Shown here: piece by piece, positions 1 to 10,039 of the stretch
Position numbering within the stretch: position 1 is the stretch's first letter
Layout: each line of letters begins with the position of its first letter
Assembly (NCBI GenBank): GCA_963921935.1
Contig: OY998180.1
Span: 248,001 to 312,000 of the forward strand
DNA from: Galeruca laticollis
Lineage: Eukaryota > Arthropoda > Insecta > Coleoptera > Chrysomelidae
Length of the DNA stretch: 64,000 nucleotides
Direction: 5' to 3'
Notes under the pieces: model-generated
What the model was told of the DNA's origin: nothing
Databases searched by the model: none
The model's input: the letters and a program-made list of their open reading frames with translations, nothing else
Translations under genes and position numbers: made by a program

Positions 1-180
1 TAGGCATTGTGATACTCGAAAAATAGAATTATCCATTAAATCATTGACACCACAGCAGCTAAAATTGAAAATTAATTCAATATATCTAAAATCGTTTGTA
101 GTATATATCAGAACACTTTTGAATTCGTTGTAAGAATATAAGTCTTTAAAAAACATTAGATAATCGAATTAACCGATAAT
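1..180. repeat. Partial C-type/edge monomers, copy of 22,973-23,150
   Basis: The window opens inside a monomer. It matches 22,973-23,150 closely, sharing the diagnostic gaattcgttgtaagaatata and the cattagataatcgaatt tail. It is the end of a C-type block that begins upstream of the window. Confidence 0.75.
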
Positions 181-1380
181 AAAACCAACTCATTCTGATC
201 TCACCCCCACTACAAAAGATGTAGATAATTGTGGTCGCATTTCAATTTTTTCAGTAGACATTGTGAATTACTTTCATATACATAGAATCATTTGTAGTAT
301 ATAACAGTACACTCTTGATTTTATAGTAATAATATTAGTCTCTGAAAAACAGTTAAATATCGAATTAACCGATAATAAAACCAACTCATTTTGATCTCAC
401 CCTCACTACAAACGATGTAGATAATTGTGGTAACATTTCAATTTTTTCAGTAGACATTGTGATAGGCGGAAAATAGAATTATACATTGAATCAATAACAC
501 CACATCAGATATAATTGAAAAACACTTCAATCCATCTAAAATCGTTTGTAGTATATATCAGAACACTTTTGAATTTGTAATAAAAATATTGGTCTCTGCA
601 AAACATTGGATAATAAAACCAATTTATTCTGATCTCACCCTTACTATAAACGATGTAGATAATTGTGATAGCATTTTAAATTTTTCAGTAGACATTGTGA
701 TACACTAAAAATAAAATTGTCCATTAAATCATTGACACCACAGCAGCTAAAACAGAAAATCAATTCAATATATCTAAAATCGTTTGTAGTATATATCAGA
801 ACACTCTTGAATTTGTACTACCAACGATGTAGATAATTGTGGTAGCATTTTAATTTTTTCAGTAGGCATTGTGATACTCAAAAAATAGAATTATCCATTA
901 AGTCATTTACACCACAGCAGATAAAATTGAGAATTACTTTAATATATCTAAAATCGTTTGTAGTATATATCAGTACACTATTGATTTTATAGTAAGAATA
1001 TTAGTCTCTGAAAAACTTTTAAAAATCAAATTACCCGATAATAAAACCAACTCATTTTGATCTTACCCTCACTACAAACGATGTAGATAATTGTGGTAGC
1101 ATTCCAATTTTTTCAGTAGACATTGTGATACACAAAAAATAGAATTATATATTAAATCAATAACATCAGGAAAAATTGAAAATCAATTCAGTACATCTAA
1201 AATCGTTTGTAGTATATATCAGAACACTTTTGAATTTGTAGTAAAAATGTTGGTCTCTGAAAAACATTGGATAATAAAACCAATTTATTCTGATCTCACC
1301 CTTACTATAAACGATGTAGATAATTGTGGTAGCATTTTAATTTTTTTCAGTAGACATTGTGATACTCACAAAATAAAATT
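181..1380. repeat. 1.2-kb mixed block, copy of 23,390-24,590
   Basis: It aligns to 23,390-24,590 at a near-constant offset of 23,209. Shared rare words include gatctcacccccactac, the truncated cattgtgaattactttcat junction near 262-275, and ggtctctgcaaaacattgg. A third relative lies at 6,740-7,520 and a fourth at 41,850-42,612. Content in order: a 58-bp-deleted unit, L, M, S, L, M. The S unit at 779 has one mismatch in its dyad arm (ctaccaacg). Confidence 0.75.
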
Positions 1381-1439
1381 ATCCATTGAAACATTGACAC
1401 CACAGCAGCTAAATTGAAAATCAATTCAATATATCTGGA
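1202..1439. repeat. Representative M monomer (238 bp)
   Basis: The middle class equals an S unit plus a 64-bp cassette running from agtaaaaatattgg to gatctcaccctt, placed between the spacer end (gaatttgt) and the reverse arm (actataaacgat). The cassette contains attgg and ccaat as a weak 5-bp dyad (1266-1270 and 1280-1284). M units usually carry ctataaacg where L units carry ctacaaacg, so the dyad arm is one base poorer in M. M is normally followed by S in the local order. Confidence 0.9.
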
Positions 1440-1785
1440 ATCGTTTGTAGTATATATCATAACACTCTTGAATTTGTACTACAAACGATGTAGATAATTG
1501 TGGTAGCATTTTAATTTTTTCAGTAGGCATTTTGATAGTCAAAAAATAAAATTATCTATTAAATCATTGACACCACAGCAGATAAAATTGAGAATTACTT
1601 TAATATATCTAAAATCGTTTGTAGTATATATCAGTACACAATTGATTTGATAGTAAGGATATTAGTCTCTGAAAAACATTCAAAAATCGAATTAACCGAT
1701 AATAAAACCAACTCATTTTGATCTCACCGTCACTACAGACGATGTAGATAATTGTGGTCGCATTTCAATTTTTTCAGTAGACATT
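1381..1785. repeat. M-S-L units between duplicated blocks
   Basis: Ordinary units: the end of an M unit, S at 1440-1613, and most of L at 1614-1867. The L unit has ctacagacgat in place of ctacaaacgat, one mismatch in the reverse dyad arm. I found no close block-level partner for this piece. Confidence 0.7.
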
Positions 1786-1867
1786 GTGATACACGAAAAA
1801 TGAAAGTATCCATTGAATCATTGACACCACAGCAGCTAAAATTGAAAATCAATTCAATATATCTAAA
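1614..1867. repeat. Representative L monomer (254 bp)
   Basis: The long class equals an S unit plus an 80-bp cassette from agtaagaatattag to tctcaccctc. Compared with the M cassette it has 16 extra bases covering the aaatcgaattaacc stretch. L units come in subtypes that are stable over many kilobases: tttatagtaagaatattag versus gttgtaagagtattag, and gtcgcatttcaa versus gtagcattccaa. Other 254-bp spacings include 2150-2403, 3378-3631, 4703-4956 and 4957-5210. Confidence 0.9.
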
Positions 1868-1917
1868 ATCGTTTGTAGTATATATCAGAACACTCTTGAA
1901 TTTGTACTACAAACGAT
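1868..1917. repeat. 13-bp perfect dyad of the S monomer (representative)
   Basis: Arm atcgtttgtagta (1868-1880) and its exact reverse complement tactacaaacgat (1905-1917) flank a 24-nt spacer. The same arrangement recurs in S units across the window, for example at 5449, 33,867 and 52,140. In L units the two arms are separated by roughly 105 bp (for example 2404-2416 and 2522-2533). The dyad could extrude as a hairpin or cruciform, or be bound by a dimeric protein. Both roles are inferences. Confidence 0.85.
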
Positions 1918-2041
1918 GTAGATAATTGTGGCAGCATTTTAAATTTTTCAGTAGACATTGTGATACACTAAAAATAAGATTATCCATCAAATCATTGACA
2001 CCACAGCAGCTAAAATTGAAAATCAATTCAATATATCTAAA
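1868..2041. repeat. Representative S monomer (174 bp)
   Basis: The short class is measured from one arm atcgtttgtagta to the next; 779-952, 1440-1613, 4355-4528 and 4529-4702 are also exactly 174 bp. Order within the unit: arm, 24-nt spacer, reverse-complement arm, gtagataattgtgg, a T-rich run ending in cagtag, cattgtgata, an A-rich run, then the segment attgacaccacagcagc and an AT-rich lead into the next arm. It lacks the internal cassette of M and L units. Counting G and C in a typical S unit gives about 27% GC. Confidence 0.92.
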
Positions 2042-2149
2042 ATCGTTTGTAGTATATGTCAGAACCCTCTTGAATTTGTACTTCAAACGATGTATTAAAT
2101 CATTGACACCACAGCAGCTAAAATTGAAAATCAATTCAATATATCTGAA
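2042..2149. repeat. 108-bp truncated monomer (S minus 66 bp)
   Basis: The unit runs arm, spacer, reverse arm, then jumps from cgatgta directly to ttaaatcattgacacc, removing 66 bp of the usual S unit. The same junction occurs near 26,046, 26,911, 50,488 and 55,698 (the last two as gatgtattgaatc). It is therefore a stable derived unit propagated with larger blocks. Confidence 0.85.
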
Positions 2150-3160
2150 ATCGTTTGTAGTATATATCAGTACACTATTGATTTTATAGTAAGAATATTA
2201 GTCTCTGAAAAACATTTGAAAATCGAATTAACCCATAATAAAACCAACTCATTTTGTTCTCACCCTCACTACAAACGATCTAGATAAATGTGGTCGCATT
2301 TCAATTTTTTCAGTAGACATTGTGATACACGAAAAATAAAATTATACATCAAATCAATAACACCACATCAGATAAAATTGAAAATCACTTCAATCCATCT
2401 AAAATCGTTTGTAGTATATATCAGAACACTTTTGAATTTGTTGTAAGAGTATTAGTCTCTGAAAAACATTTAAAAATCAAATTACCCGATAATAAAACCA
2501 ACTCATTTTGATCTCACCCTCACTACAAACGATGTAGATAATGTGGTAGCATTCCAATTTTTTCAGTAGACATTATGATACACGAAAAAAAAAATTTCAT
2601 AATAAATCAATAACACCACATCAGTTAAAATTGAAAATAATTTTAATACATCTAAAATCGTTTGTAGTATATATCAGAACACTTTTGAATTTGTAGTAAA
2701 AATATTGGTCTCTGAAAAACATTGGATAATAAAACCAATGTATTCTGATCTCACCGTTACTATAAACGATGTGGATAATTGTGGTAGCATTTTAATTTTT
2801 TCAGTAGAAATTGTGATACTCACCAAATAAATATATCCATTGAATCATTGACACCACAGCAGCTAAATTGAAAATCAACTCAATATATCTGAAATCGTTT
2901 GGAGTATATATCATAACACTCTTGAATTTGTACTACAACCGATGTAGATAATTTTGGTAGCATTTCAATTTTTTCAGTATGTATTGTGATACTCAAAAAA
3001 TAAAATTATCCATTAAGTCATTGACACCACAGCAGATAAAATTAAGAATTACTTTAATATATCTAAAACCGTTTGTAGTATATATCAGTACACTCTTGAT
3101 TTTATAGTAAAAATATTAATCTCTGAAAAACATTTAAAAATCGAATTTACCGATAATAAA

Positions 3161-3277
3161 ACCAACTCATTTTGATCTCACCCTCACTACAAATGATGTA
3201 CTTAATAGTGGTCGCATTTCAATTCTTTCAGTAGACATTGTGATACACGAAAAATAAAATTATATATATATATATAT

Positions 3278-3327
<50 letters not shown>

Positions 3328-3959
3328 TCAATAACACCACATCAGATTAAATTGAAAAGCACTTCAATCCATCTAAAATCGTTTGTATTATATATCAGAA
3401 CACTTTTGAATTTGTTGTAAGAGCATTAGTCTCTGAAAAACATTTAAAAATCAAATTACCTGATAATAAAACCAACTCATTTTGATCTCACCCTCACTAC
3501 AAACGATGTAGATAATTGTGGTCGCATTTCAATTTTTTCAGTAGGCATTGTGATACACGAAAAATAAAATTATACTATCAATCAATAACACCACATCAGA
3601 TAAAATTGAAAATAACTTTAATACATCTAAAATCGTTTGTAGTATATAACAGAACACTTTTGAATTTGTTGTAAGAGTATTAGTACCTGAAAAACATTTA
3701 ATAATAAAATTAACCGATAATGAAACCAATTCATTCTGATCTCACGCTTACTACAAACGATGTGGAAAATTGTGGTCGCATTTCAATTTTTTCAGTAGAC
3801 ATTGTGATACATGAAAAATAAAATTGTACATTAAATCAATAACACCACATCAGGAAAAATTGAAAATCAATTTAGTATATATAAAATCGTTTGTAGTATA
3901 TATCAGATCACTTTAGAATTTGTAGTAAAAATATTGGTCTCTGAAAAACAATGGATAAT
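3161..3959. repeat. TA-expanded L unit followed by L-L-L
   Basis: The first unit (3068-3377) is 310 bp because of an expanded (TA)n tract. It shares gatgtacttaat and ttcaattctttcag with the TA-bearing units at 15.4 and 18.8 kb. The following units are 254 bp. The part at about 3,630-3,985 is a near copy of 10,675-11,030 (offset 7,045), shown by agtattagtacctg, ctcacgcttactac and gatgtggaaaattg. Confidence 0.75.
3261..3323. repeat. (TA)n microsatellite inside an L monomer
   Basis: About 63 bp of alternating TA with a single ga interruption at 3279-3280. It sits where other L units read ttatacattaaatc or ttatatattaaatc, so it looks like slippage expansion of a short native TA run. Confidence 0.95.
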
Positions 3960-6047
3960 AAAACCAATTCATTCTGATCTCCCCCTCACTACAAACGATG
4001 TAGATAATTGTGGTAGCATTTCAATTTTTTCAGTTGTGATACACGAAAAATAAAATTATACATTAAATCAATAACACCACATCAGATAAAATTGAAAATC
4101 ACTTTAATACATCTAAAATCGTTTGTTGTATATATCAGAACACTTTTGAATTTGTAGTAAAAATATTGGTCTCTGAAAAACATTGGATAATAAAACCGAT
4201 TTATTCTGATCTCACCCTTACTATAAACGATGTAGATAATTGTGGTAGCATTTTAATTTTTTCAGTAGACATTGTGATACTCACAAAATAAAATTATCCA
4301 TTGAAACATTGACACCACAGCAGCTAAATTGAAAATAAATTCAATATATCTGAAATCGTTTGTAGTATATATCATAACACTCTTGAATTTGTACTACAAA
4401 CGATGTAGATGATTGTGGTAGCATTTTAATTTTTTCAGTAGGCATTGTGATACTCAAAAAATAAAATTATCCATTCAATCATTGACACCACAGCAGATAA
4501 AGTTGAGAATTACTTTAATATATCTAAAATCGTTTGTAGTATATATCATAACACTCTTGAATTTGTACTAGAAACGATGTAGATAATTGTGGTAGCATTT
4601 TAATTTTTTCAGTAGGCATTGTGATACTCAAAAAATAAAATTATCCATTAAATCATTGACACCACAACAGATATAGTTGAGAATTACTTTAATATATCTA
4701 AAATCGTTTGTAGTATACATCAGTACACTTTTGATTTTATAGTAAGAATATTAGTCTCTGAAAAACATTCAAAAATCGAATTAACCGATAATAAAACCAA
4801 CTCATTTTGATCTCACCCTCACTACAAACGATGTAGATAATTGTGGTCGCATTTCAATTTTTTCAGTAGACATTGTGATACACGAAAAATAAAATTATAC
4901 ATTGAATCAATAACACCACATCAGATTAAATTGAAAAACACTTCAATCCATCTAAAATCGTTTGTAGTATACATCAGAACACTTTTGAATTTTTTGTAAG
5001 AGTATTAGTCTCTGAACAACATTTAAAAAACAAATTACCCGATAATAAAACCAACTCATTTTGATCTCACCCTCACTACAAACGATGTATATAATTGTGG
5101 TCGCATTTCCATTTTTTGAGTAGACATTGTTATACACGAAAAATGAAATTATCCATTTAATCATTAACACAACATCAGCTAAAATTGAAAATCACATTAA
5201 TATATCTAAAATCGTTTGTAGTATATATCAGAACACTTTTGAATTTGTAGTAAAAATATTGGTCTCTGCAAAACATTGGATAATAAAACCAATTTATTCT
5301 GATCTCACCCTCACTATAAACGATGTAGATAATTGTGATAGCATTTTAAATTTTTCAGTAGACATTGTGATACACTAAAAATAAAATTGTGCATTAAATG
5401 ATTGACACCACAGCAGCTAAAATTGAAAATCAATTCAATATATCTAAAATCGTTAGTAGTATATATCAGAACACTCTTGAATTTGTACTACAAACGATGT
5501 AGATAATTGTGGTATTATTTTAATTTTTTCAGTAGGCATTGTGATACTCAAAAAATTAAATTATCCATTAAGTCATTTACACCACAGCAGATAAAATTGA
5601 GAATTACTTTAATATACCTAAAATCGTTTGTAGTATATATCAGTACACTATTGATTTTATAGTAAGAATATTAGTCTCTGAAAAACATTTAAGAATCAAA
5701 TTACTCGATAATAAAACCAACTCATTTTGATCTCACCCTCACTACAAACGATGTAGATAATTGTGGTAGCATTCCAATTTTTTCAGTAGACATTGTGATA
5801 CACGGAAAATAAAATTATACATTAAAGCAATAATACCACATCAGATAAAGTTGAAAATCACTTCAATCCATCTAAAATCGTTTGTAGTATATATCAGAAC
5901 ACTTTTGAATTTGTAGTAAAAATATTGGTCTCTGAAAAACATTGGATAATAAAACCAATTTATTCTGATCTCACCGTTACTATAAACGATGTGAATAATT
6001 GTGGTAGCATTTTAATTTTTTCAGTAGAAATTGTGATACTCACCAAT
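3960..6047. repeat. 2.1-kb duplicated block, partner 31,279-33,192
   Basis: It matches 31,279-33,192. The offset is 27,319 up to about 4,480 and 27,145 after about 4,655; the difference is 174 bp, one S monomer that is extra here. Shared markers are ctccccctcac, the 6-bp-deleted cagttgtgata at 4,032, gtttttttgtaagagtatt-like ttttttgtaagagt, ctgaacaacattt, gagtagacattgttatac and gtggtattattt. The 4703-5622 section is L-L-M-S over 920 bp. It ends abruptly inside an M unit at actcaccaa. Confidence 0.85.
4529..4702. repeat. Extra S monomer relative to the 31.3-kb copy
   Basis: Two consecutive S units (4355-4528 and 4529-4702) stand here where the partner block has a single one. The offset between copies changes by exactly 174 bp across this point. 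This is a whole-monomer gain or loss after block duplication. The exact crossover cannot be placed because the two S units are so alike. Confidence 0.8.
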
Positions 6048-7520
6048 ATATCTTAAATCGTTTGTAGTATATATCAGAACACTCTTGAATTTGTACTACA
6101 AACGATGTAGATAATTGTGGTGGCATTTTGATTTTTCCTGTAGGCGTTGTGATACCTAAAATAAAATTATCCATTAAATAATTGACACCACAGCAGCTAA
6201 AATTGATAATCAATTCAATATACCTAAAATCGTTTGTAGTATATATCAGAACACTCTTGAATTTGTACTACAAACGATGTAGATAATTGTGGTAGTATTT
6301 TAATTTTTTCTGTAGGCAATGTGATACTCGAAAAATAAAATTATCCATTAAATCATTGACAGCACGGCATCTTAGATTGAAAATCAATTCAATATATTTA
6401 AAATCGTTTGTACTATATATCAGAACACTTTTGAATTCGTTGTGAAAATATAACTCTCTGAAAAACATTAGATAATCGAATTAACCGATTATAAATCCAA
6501 CTCATTCTGATCTCACCCTTACTAAAATTGATGTAGGTAATTGTGGTAGCATTTCAATTTTCTCTATAGATATTGTGATACAAGAAAAATAAAATTTTCC
6601 ATTAAATCAATAACACCATCAGGAAAAATCTAAAATCACTTTAATACATCTAAAATCGGTTGTAGTATAAATCAGAACACTTTAGAATTTGTAGTAAAAA
6701 TATACGTCTCTGAAAAACATTGGATAATAAAACCTATTCATTCTGATCTCACCCCAACTACAAACGATGTAGATAATTGTGGTCGCATTTCAATTTTTTC
6801 AGTAGACATTGTGAATTACTTTCATATATATAAAATCGTTTGTAGTATATATCAGTACACTCTTGATTTTATAGTAATAATATTAGTCTCTGAAAAACAG
6901 TTAAATATCGAATTAACCGATAATAAAACTAACTCATTTTGATCTCACCCTCACTACAAACGATGTAGATAATTGTGGTAGCATTTCAATTTTTTCAGTA
7001 GACATTGTGATACACGGAAAATAGAATTATACATTAAATCAATAACACCACATCAGATAAAATTGAAAAACACTTCAATCCATCTAAAATCGTTTGTAGT
7101 ATATATCAGAACACTTTTGAATTTGTAGTAAAAATATTGGCCTCTGCAAAACATTGGATAATAAAACCAATTTATTCTGATCTCACCCTTACTATAAACG
7201 ATGTAGATAATTGTGATAGCATTTTAAATTTTTCAGTAGACATTGTGATACACTAAAAATAAAATTGTCCATTAAATGATTGACACCACAGCAGCTAAAA
7301 TTGAAAATCAATTCAATATATCTTAAATCGTTTGTAGTATATATCAGAACACTCTTGAATTTGTACTACAAACGATGTAGATAATTGTGACAGTATTTTA
7401 ATTTTTTCAGTAGGCATTGTGATACTCAAAAAATCAAATTATCCATTAAGTCATTTACACCACAGCAGATGAAATTGAGAATTACTTTAATATATCTAAA
7501 ATCGTTTGTAGTATATATCA
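6048..7520. repeat. 1.47-kb duplicated block, partner 41,140-42,612
   Basis: It matches 41,140-42,612 at offset 35,092 with very few differences. Diagnostic shared states: tttttcctgtaggcgttg, gatacctaaaataaaat, gacagcacggcatctta, tgatgtaggtaattg, tttctctatagatattg, and ggcctctgcaaaac. The start is a hybrid monomer of 180 bp in which an M unit (actcaccaa) is joined to tatatcttaaatcg. Confidence 0.87.
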
Positions 7521-8109
7521 GTACACTATTGATTTTATAGTAAGAATATTAGTCTCTGAAAAACATTTAAAAATCAAATTACTTGATAATGAAACCAACT
7601 CATTTTGACCTCACCCTCACTACAAACGATGTAGATAATTGTGGTAGCATTCCAATTTTTTCAGTAGACGTTGTGATACACGGAAAATAAAATTATACAT
7701 TAAAGCAATAACACCACATCAGATAAAGTTGAAAATCACTTCAATCCATCTAAAATCGTTTGTAGTATATATCAGAACACTTTTGAATTTGTAGTAAAAA
7801 TATTGGTCTCTGAAAAACATTGGATAATAAAACCAATTTATTCTGATCTCACCGTTACTATAAACGATGTGGATAATTGTGGTAGCATTTTAATTTTTTC
7901 ATTAGAAATTGTGATACTCACCAAATAAAATTATCCATTGAATCATTGACACCACAGCAGCTAAATTGAAAATCAACTCAATATATCTGAAATCGTTTGT
8001 AGTATATATCATACCACTCTTGAATTTGTACTACAACCGATGTAGATAATTGTGGTAGCATTTTAATTTTTTCAGTAGGTATTGTGATACTCAAAAAATA
8101 AAATTATCC
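7521..8109. repeat. L-L-M-S stretch
   Basis: Ordinary order resembling 24,180-24,760. Variants include tcattagaaattgtg and tataccactcttg. The reverse arm here reads ctacaaccgatg, a variant typical of the S units that follow this M subtype. Confidence 0.65.
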
Positions 8110-10039
8110 ATTAAATCATTGACACCACATCAGATAAAATTGAAAATCACTTTAATACACCTAAAATCGTTTGTAGTATATATCAGAACACTTTTGAGTT
8201 TAGTAAAAATATTGGTCTCTGAAAAACATGGGATAATAAAACCAATTTATTCTGATCTCACCCTTACTATAAACGATGTAGATAATTGTGGTAGCATTTT
8301 AATTTTTTCAGTAGACATTGTGATACTTAAAAAATAAAATTATCCAATTAAACATTGAAACATTGACACCACAGCAGCTAAATTAAAAATCAATTCAATA
8401 TATCTGAAATCGTTTGTAGTATATATCATAACACTCTTGAATTTGTACTACAAACGATGTAGATAATTGTAATGGCATTTTAATTTTTTCAGAAGGGATT
8501 GTGATACTCAAAAAATAAAATTATCCATTAAATCATTGATACCACAGCAGATGAAATTGAGAATTACTTTAATATATCTAAAATCGTTTTAAGTATATAT
8601 CAGTACACTCTTGATTTTATAGTAAGCATATTAGTCTCTGAAAAACAGTTGAAAATCGAATTAACCGATAATAAAACCAACTCATTTTGATGTCCGCCTC
8701 ACTACAAACGATGTAGATAATTGTGTTAGCATTTCAATTTTTTCAGTAGACATTGTGATACACGGAAAATAAAATTATACATTAAAGCAATAATACCACA
8801 TCAGATAAAGTTGAAAATCACTTCAATCCATCTAAAATCGTTTGTAGTATATATCAGAACACTTTCGAATTTGTTGTAAGAGTATTAGTCTCTGAAAAAC
8901 ATTTAAAAATCAAATTACCCGATAATAAAACCAACTCATTTTGATCTCACCCTCACTACAAACGATGTAGATAATTGTGGTCGCATTTCAATTTTGATAG
9001 TAGACATTGTGATACCCGAAAAATAAAATTATCCATTATATCCTTGACACCCCAGCAGATAAAATTGTGAATTACTTTAATATATCTAAAATCGTTTGTA
9101 GTATATATCAGTACACTCTTGATCTTATAGTAATAATATTAGTCTCCGAAAAACAGTTAAATATCGAATTAACCGATAATAAAACCAACTCATTTTGATC
9201 TCACCCTCACTACAAAAGATGTAGATTATTGTGGTAGCATTTCAATTTTTTCAGTAGACATTGTGATACACGAAAAATAAAATTATACATTAAATCAATA
9301 ACACCACATCAGATAAAATTGAAAATCACTTTAATACACCTAAAATCGTTTGTAGTATATATCAGAACACTTTTGAGTTTAGTAAAAATATTGGTCTCTG
9401 AAAAACATGGGATAATAAAACCAATTTATTCTGATCTCACCCTCTCTATAAACGATGTAGATAATTGTGGTAGCATTTTAATTTTTTCAGTAGACATTGT
9501 GATACTCACAAAATAAAATTATCCAATGAAACATTGCAACATTGACACCACAGCAGCTAAATTAAAAATCAATTCAATATATCTGAAATCGTTTGTAGTA
9601 TATATCATAACACTCTTGAATTTGTACTACAAACGATGTAGATAATTGTGATAGCATTTTAATTTTTTCAGAAGGCATTGTGATACTCAAAAAATAAAAT
9701 TATCCATTAAATCATTGACACCACAGCAGAAAAAATTGAGAATTACTTTAATATATCTAAAATCGTTTGTAGTATATATCAGTACACTCTTGATTTTATA
9801 GTAAGCATATTAGTCTCTGAAAAACAGTTAAAAATAGAATTAACCGATAATAAAACCAACTCATTTTGATGTCCCCCTCACTACAAACGATGTAGATAAT
9901 TGTGTTAGCATTTCAATTCTTTCAGTAGACATTGTGATACACGAAAAATAAAATTATACATTAAATAAATAACACCACATCAGATAAAATTGAAAATCAC
10001 TTTAATACATCTAAAATCGTTTGTAGTATATATCAGAAA
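8110..10039. repeat. Tandem HOR with 1,179-bp period
   Basis: 8,110-8,860 recurs at 9,289-10,039 (offset 1,179). Both share aatacacctaaaatcg, the shortened gagtttagtaaaa, cattgggata-type catgggataataa, a double cattg before the gacaccacagcag segment, and gatgtcc(g/c)cctcac. Between them lies an L unit with gatacccgaaaaat and cattatatccttgac, a variant that reappears at 25.26 and 28.33 kb. The copies diverge after about 8,860/10,039, where one follows an L and the other an M cassette. Confidence 0.75.

Larger units (their letters stand above)
1786..3160. repeat. Duplicated block, partner 26,611-27,985
   Basis: It matches 26,611-27,985 at a constant offset of 24,825. Shared rare states are aaagtatccattgaatc, a 108-bp truncated unit (gatgtattaaatcattg), agataatgtgg lacking one t, tagacattatgatacac, tttggagtatatatc and tcgaatttaccg. 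Order: S, 108-bp unit, L, L, M, S. From 2150 to 3067 the order is L-L-M-S over 918 bp. Similarity stops near 3,160, where this copy switches to the (TA)n-bearing L unit. Confidence 0.85.

Noticed and set aside
1614..1867. Cassette as a MITE or Helitron terminus
   Set aside because: The inverted edges are only about 8 bp and are copies of the satellite's own arm. There is no target-site duplication or canonical Helitron end, so a mobile-element call is not supported.
1868..1917. Rho-independent terminator (dyad plus T-rich run)
   Set aside because: The stem is AT-rich with a 24-nt loop, the T-run lies about 30 bp away, there is no upstream gene, and the context looks eukaryotic.
1926..2189. 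Apparent conservation of one 87-codon open stretch here and at 26,751-27,014
   Set aside because: The identity is explained by duplication of the whole 1.37-kb satellite block (offset 24,825), including its non-open parts. It is not evidence of coding constraint.
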